Origin: Segatella copri
GTDB lineage: Bacteria; Bacteroidota; Bacteroidia; Bacteroidales; Bacteroidaceae
Direction of reading: 5' to 3'
NCBI RefSeq assembly: GCF_019249795.2
Contig: NZ_CP156891.1
Span: 3,053,466-3,117,465 of the forward strand
Length of the DNA: 64,000 nucleotides
Both the position numbers and the translations under genes were made by a program. Under the pieces are notes generated by a model. The model had not been told where the DNA came from. It did no database searches and worked only from the letters and a program-made list of their open reading frames with translations. This document shows positions 60,539 through 64,000 of the stretch, one piece after another. Numbering within the stretch: position 1 is the first letter of the stretch; every line of letters starts with the position of its first letter.

Positions 60539-60990
60539 ATGAAAATAGATAAGCAAAAAGTAGAAGAGTGGAAGAAACAGCATGGCGAAATCTTCCAGAT
60601 AGAGACCCAAGGCAAAAGCTGTATTGTCCGCAAGCCAACACGCAAGGAATACAGCTATGTGTCAGTGGTGAAGAATCCTGTCAAGGCACAAGAAACCTTG
60701 CTCAACCAAATTTGGCTTGACGGTGATGAGGAAATCAAGACCAATGATGACCTTTTCTTCGCAGTGTGCTCACAACTTGAAGACGTATTGGCTATCAAGG
60801 AGGCTGACATAAAAAAGCTTTAGAGGATGCGGAAATAGATGATGTCGAGGCAAAGGACATTCTCTATATGAACACCTTGCTGAGATATAATCTATTCCTG
60901 GATCCTGATACGCTTTCAGATGAGGAATGGGCGTGGACTATCAGGTATTTAAAGGAAATCAAAGAAGCAGAGAATAAGACAGATGGCTAA
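60539..60990 (+). CDS. tail assembly chaperone pair with -1 frameshift
   Basis: The zero frame encodes 94 residues ([17 protein letters not shown] to IKEADIKKL, stop at 60821-60823). At A AAA AAG (60811-60817) a -1 shift would bypass the stop and join 57 further residues ([20 protein letters not shown] to ENKTDG, stop at 60988-60990), giving 150 residues. The second frame has no good start codon near its 5' end. Position just before the tape-measure gene is that of the G/GT chaperones of lambda and of Mu tail chaperones, which wrap the tape measure during tail assembly. Confidence 0.85.
60797..60817 (+). promoter_or_regulatory. programmed -1 ribosomal frameshift signal
   Basis: The Shine-Dalgarno-like AAGGAGG (60797-60803) lies 7 nt upstream of the slippery heptamer A AAA AAG (60811-60817), in correct phase with the zero frame (ATA AAA AAG). 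This is the same heptamer and a similar spacing to the E. coli dnaX signal. No strong downstream hairpin is obvious. Confidence 0.85.
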
Positions 60991-62758
60991 AAGTGTACTT
61001 CAATTTCTTATCAAGTTGCAAGCCAACGAAGGCAATGTGCTGAGTGTGGCAAGAAGAACGTCTGAGCAGCTGGACAACATCACCAGAAAGGCGACCCTTG
61101 TAAAAAGTCGCCTCCAATCAGCCTTTTCGTTTTCTAACTTGAAGACCTCCCTGATGTCCCTCCCTGGCATGGATTTCCTGATGAATCCCTATACCCTTGC
61201 AAGTGCAGGTGTCGCAGCCATCTCGTCCATCGGTGCACAAGCCGAGCAAACGAGCGTGGCTTTTAAGACACTTGTGGGCAATGAGACGGCAGCAGCCAAG
61301 ATGCTTGGAGACATTTACAACTTCGCAGCAAAGACTCCCTTTGAGCCTCTTGATCTGGAGAACAATGCCAAGATGATGCTTGGATTCGGTGTAAGCGCAC
61401 AGAAGGTGGTTCCATACCTGAAACAACTTGGCGACATTGCCATGGGCGACAAAGAGAAGCTTGGTGGTCTCTCACTTGTCTTTGGACAGGTGGCATCAGC
61501 AGGAAAGATGCAAGGGCAAGACTTGATGCAGTTCATCAATGCAGGTTTCAACCCTTTGAAGGAACTCCAAAAAATGACAGGTAAGACATACGCCGAGCTT
61601 CAAGACATGATGAGCAAGGGACAGATAGGCTTTGATGCGGTGGCAGCAGCCATCGCCCATGCCACAAGCGAGGGCGGTGCTTTCAACGGCATGAGCGACA
61701 AACTGAGCCAGACTGTCAGCGGAAAGTTCTCCACCATGATGGGAAACATCAGGCAAGCAGCCATCAGCATGTTCGACTCCATCAAGCCTGTTGTGCTTGG
61801 ACTGATGGACATTGTTGGAGCATTGGTTCCACCGATTTCATCAGCTCTTCAATTTCTTCTTTCCATCGTTGGCGGTGTTATCGGCTTCTTTATGAAGTGG
61901 AAGACGGAAATAGCCTATGTGGCTGTAATAGCTGGTGTTGGAGCCATCGCCTTCAATGCCCAGGCAATAGCCCTATGGGGGCTTGTGGGTGTGATGAAGG
62001 TGGTGGCGGCCGTGACCAAGGTGTGGGAAGGCGTGCAGTGGCTGTTGAACATCGCCATGAACGCAAACCCTATAGGTCTTGTCATCACTGCCATCGCAGC
62101 CCTTGTCGCAGGTGTGGTCTATTGTTGGAACAAATTCGCTGGTTTCCGTGCCTTTCTCCTGACCATGTGGTCGGTCATCAAGGGACTTGGCGGTATCATC
62201 AAGGACTACCTCATAGACCGCTTCAAGACGTTCCTCAGTGGAATCGGCAAGGTGGGACAGGCATTGGCGAAGCTCTTCAATGGAGATTTCAGCGGTGCAT
62301 GGTCGAGTGCAGTGGATGGTGTCAAGGACTTGACAGGAATCACCAGCACGACCAAGGCTTTCAAGGCTACCCAACAACTCGCTGGGGGCATCAAGCAAGA
62401 TTTCGACAAGAACTATTCAAGGGAAAGTGCCAAGGACAGAAAGAAGCCTTCTGACCACAAGATTTCAAGCCCTTCCACCAAAGGAAGCCCAGCCTTCTCA
62501 TTCGGCTCACCATCAAGTGACGGCAAGGGAGGAAAGGGAGGAAAAGGTGGACGTGGTGGGCATGGTGGCGGTAAGTCCACGGCCGAAGCCCTTGCCACTG
62601 GTGGGTCTCGAAGCTCAAACATCCACATCAACATAGGCAAGTTTTTTGATACTATACAAGTAACAATGAACGACAAGACCGACACGGCGGACCTGGAGCG
62701 TATCGTGCTCCAGTGCATGAACCGTGCCCTGTCAATCGCAACAAGTACAGACCGATGA
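60983..62758 (+). CDS. tail tape measure protein
   Basis: A 591-residue protein. The N-terminal part resembles tape-measure proteins of the TIGR02675-type ([60 protein letters not shown]). Three hydrophobic segments lie around 285-315, 320-345 and 360-385. The C-terminal third is Gly/Lys/Ser-rich. At 591 residues it predicts a short to medium tail. Its ATG overlaps the stop of the frameshifted chaperone, and its TGA overlaps the next ATG. Confidence 0.88.
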
Positions 62759-63408
62759 GCACAACAAACAGATTCATACTCCAAAACTTGGCCTTGCGAG
62801 CCATGGGACTCACCAAGGTTCCTCCTTATTGGTTGTTTCGAGAGAACAACTTCCATGGCGTGAACCTTGGCTACATGTCAGCGGCCAAGACCATTCCAGA
62901 CAGTTCGGGCTTTGACGTGGAAACCATGTCGGATGCAGAGCTTGAAGACGTGGTTCGCACGAATGCGACAGGCGTGCCGATGGTCTTGCCCCTTCGATTC
63001 CAGCTTGAAGAGTCTGGAGCGCAAGAGTGGCTTTTCCCCATGGAGCCAATGATCAGCGTCAATGGGCAGAACATACTTGTGAGGCGAAACGTCTCAAAGG
63101 GCAAAATCAGGGGAAGCATCAAGGAACGTTGGACGCAGGATGACTACAGCGTGAGAATCGAGGGCATCTTGATGGGCATGGATGGCAAGTACCCTGAGGC
63201 GGACGTGGCAAAGCTCAGAAGTTTCTGTGAGGCTGGTCACGTGAAGGCACTGAATCCATTGCTTGAGATATTCGGCATCAGCCAACTTGCCATCGAGAGT
63301 TGGGACATTCCCTTCACTTCTGGCACTATCAATCAAAACTACACCATACAGGCCTACAGTGATGACATCTACAAGTTGCTGTTGAGCCGTGACGACTTAA
63401 ACGCATAG
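62755..63408 (+). CDS. phage tail-associated protein (DUF6046-like)
   Basis: A 217-residue protein. I start at the ATG at 62755 ([18 protein letters not shown]), which overlaps the tape-measure stop by 4 bp (ATGA). [20 protein letters not shown] near the C-terminus and [20 protein letters not shown] in the middle suggest the DUF6046-type or DNA-circularisation-type baseplate proteins; the family is not certain. It precedes the baseplate hub gene. Confidence 0.72.
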
Positions 63409-63412
63409 AATT

Positions 63413-64000
63413 ATGTACACCATGGCATTTGACATCAGAATCGGCACATACAAGCTCTGTATGATTGACAAGGTAGAAATCCATCGTAGCGTGGAACTAC
63501 TTGCGGACACGGCTGTCATTACTCTTCCTGCATCAGAGTACAACCATGCCCTCCAGGTCGAAGACAAGCTAAAGCGAGGCGACAAGGTGATAATCACCCT
63601 TGGCTACGAAGAGGCAGGACTTGAAACTGAGTTCGAAGGATGGCTTCAACGCATATCCACCGATGGAGGGAACGTCAAGCTATATTGCGAGGATGACATC
63701 TTTCTGTTCCGAAAGGACATGAAGAACGAAGTGCTTCAAAAGGTAGCCTTGAAGGATCTCCTTGCCAAGGTGGTCTCTGGGTGTGGTCTCTCATTCAAGG
63801 TGGAGTGCTCCTATTCCTGGACATACGGAAAGTTTGTCATCAACAACGCAACTGGCTACGATGTCTTGAAAAAGGTACAGGAGGAATGTGGGGCTGACAT
63901 CTACCTACAGGATGAGACCTTGCACATACACCCTCCAGGCGAAAAGATGGGTGTGGAATGCTTCTATGACTTCGCCCTGAACGTGGAGGAAGACAACCTC
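63413..64000 (+). CDS. baseplate hub / late control D-like protein, N-terminal part
   Basis: Starts at the ATG at 63413 (MYTMAFDIRIGTYKLCMIDK; a second ATG at 63422 fits too) and runs off the right edge with 196 residues seen. TAVITLPASEYNHALQVEDK and GDKVIITLGYEEAGLETEFE match the first domain of phage late control gpD / Mu gpP baseplate hubs; ATGYDVLKKVQEECGADIYL is the following segment. It would form the central spike support of the contractile tail. Confidence 0.8.
   Translation, partial: MYTMAFDIRIGTYKLCMIDKVEIHRSVELLADTAVITLPASEYNHALQVEDKLKRGDKVIITLGYEEAGLETEFEGWLQRISTDGGNVKLYCEDDIFLFRKDMKNEVLQKVALKDLLAKVVSGCGLSFKVECSYSWTYGKFVINNATGYDVLKKVQEECGADIYLQDETLHIHPPGEKMGVECFYDFALNVEEDNL

Overview
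The window looks like the genome of a Bacteroidota gut bacterium, most likely Prevotella or Segatella (P. copri-like). The evidence is the CTnDOT-type transfer genes, many promoters with the Bacteroidota -7 box (TAnnTTTG, usually TATCTTTG or TATTTTTG, often just before a start codon), sparse Shine-Dalgarno sites, lipoproteins of Bacteroidota type, and core genes typical of the group (DUF2723 protein, DPP-IV, fused BadF-type activator). This assignment is inference from content; no marker gene was compared.

Layout. (1) 1-13.25 kb is the end of a CTnDOT-family integrative conjugative element: traG (partial) through traQ and a lysozyme on the plus strand, a group II intron without an ORF inserted behind the operon terminator, PcfJ/PcfK-like and two small genes on the minus strand, then an IntDOT-like tyrosine recombinase with a RhuM-like companion. 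(2) 13.25-20.25 kb is a low-density accessory strip: a lipoprotein, a cluster of long palindromes, a ComF-like phosphoribosyltransferase with an unassigned N-terminus, a candidate small RNA, a MITE-like element, degraded remnants that look like YhcG, HsdM and AbiEii defence genes, and one intact C39-like peptidase gene. (3) 20.26-41.97 kb is chromosomal backbone: polysaccharide deacetylase, DUF2723 protein, zinc ABC genes without a permease, purD, dipeptidyl peptidase, a THUMP RNA methyltransferase with a basic Arg/Lys/Gly-rich tail, serine acetyltransferase, a 1481-residue 2-hydroxyacyl-CoA dehydratase activator fusion, a MATE exporter and a GNAT-like protein. (4) From about 43 kb to the end is a transposable, Mu-like prophage, cut off by the window edge.

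The prophage reads as a working unit. An S24-type repressor faces an early operon across operator-like palindromes that overlap the early -7 box. The early operon encodes a small HTH protein, a DDE transposase, a MuB-like ATPase, a second P-loop ATPase, small proteins and a DUF3164 protein, and ends at a strong terminator. Late genes run in two directions from 56.7 kb: leftward for terminase, portal and head morphogenesis, rightward for protease/scaffold, capsid, contractile-tail sheath, tube, chaperone, tape measure and baseplate. The tail chaperone pair carries a clear -1 frameshift signal (A AAA AAG with an upstream AAGGAGG). A small RNA candidate lies antisense within the leftward late operon, and one leftward gene appears to start at CTG through a CTGA stop/start overlap.
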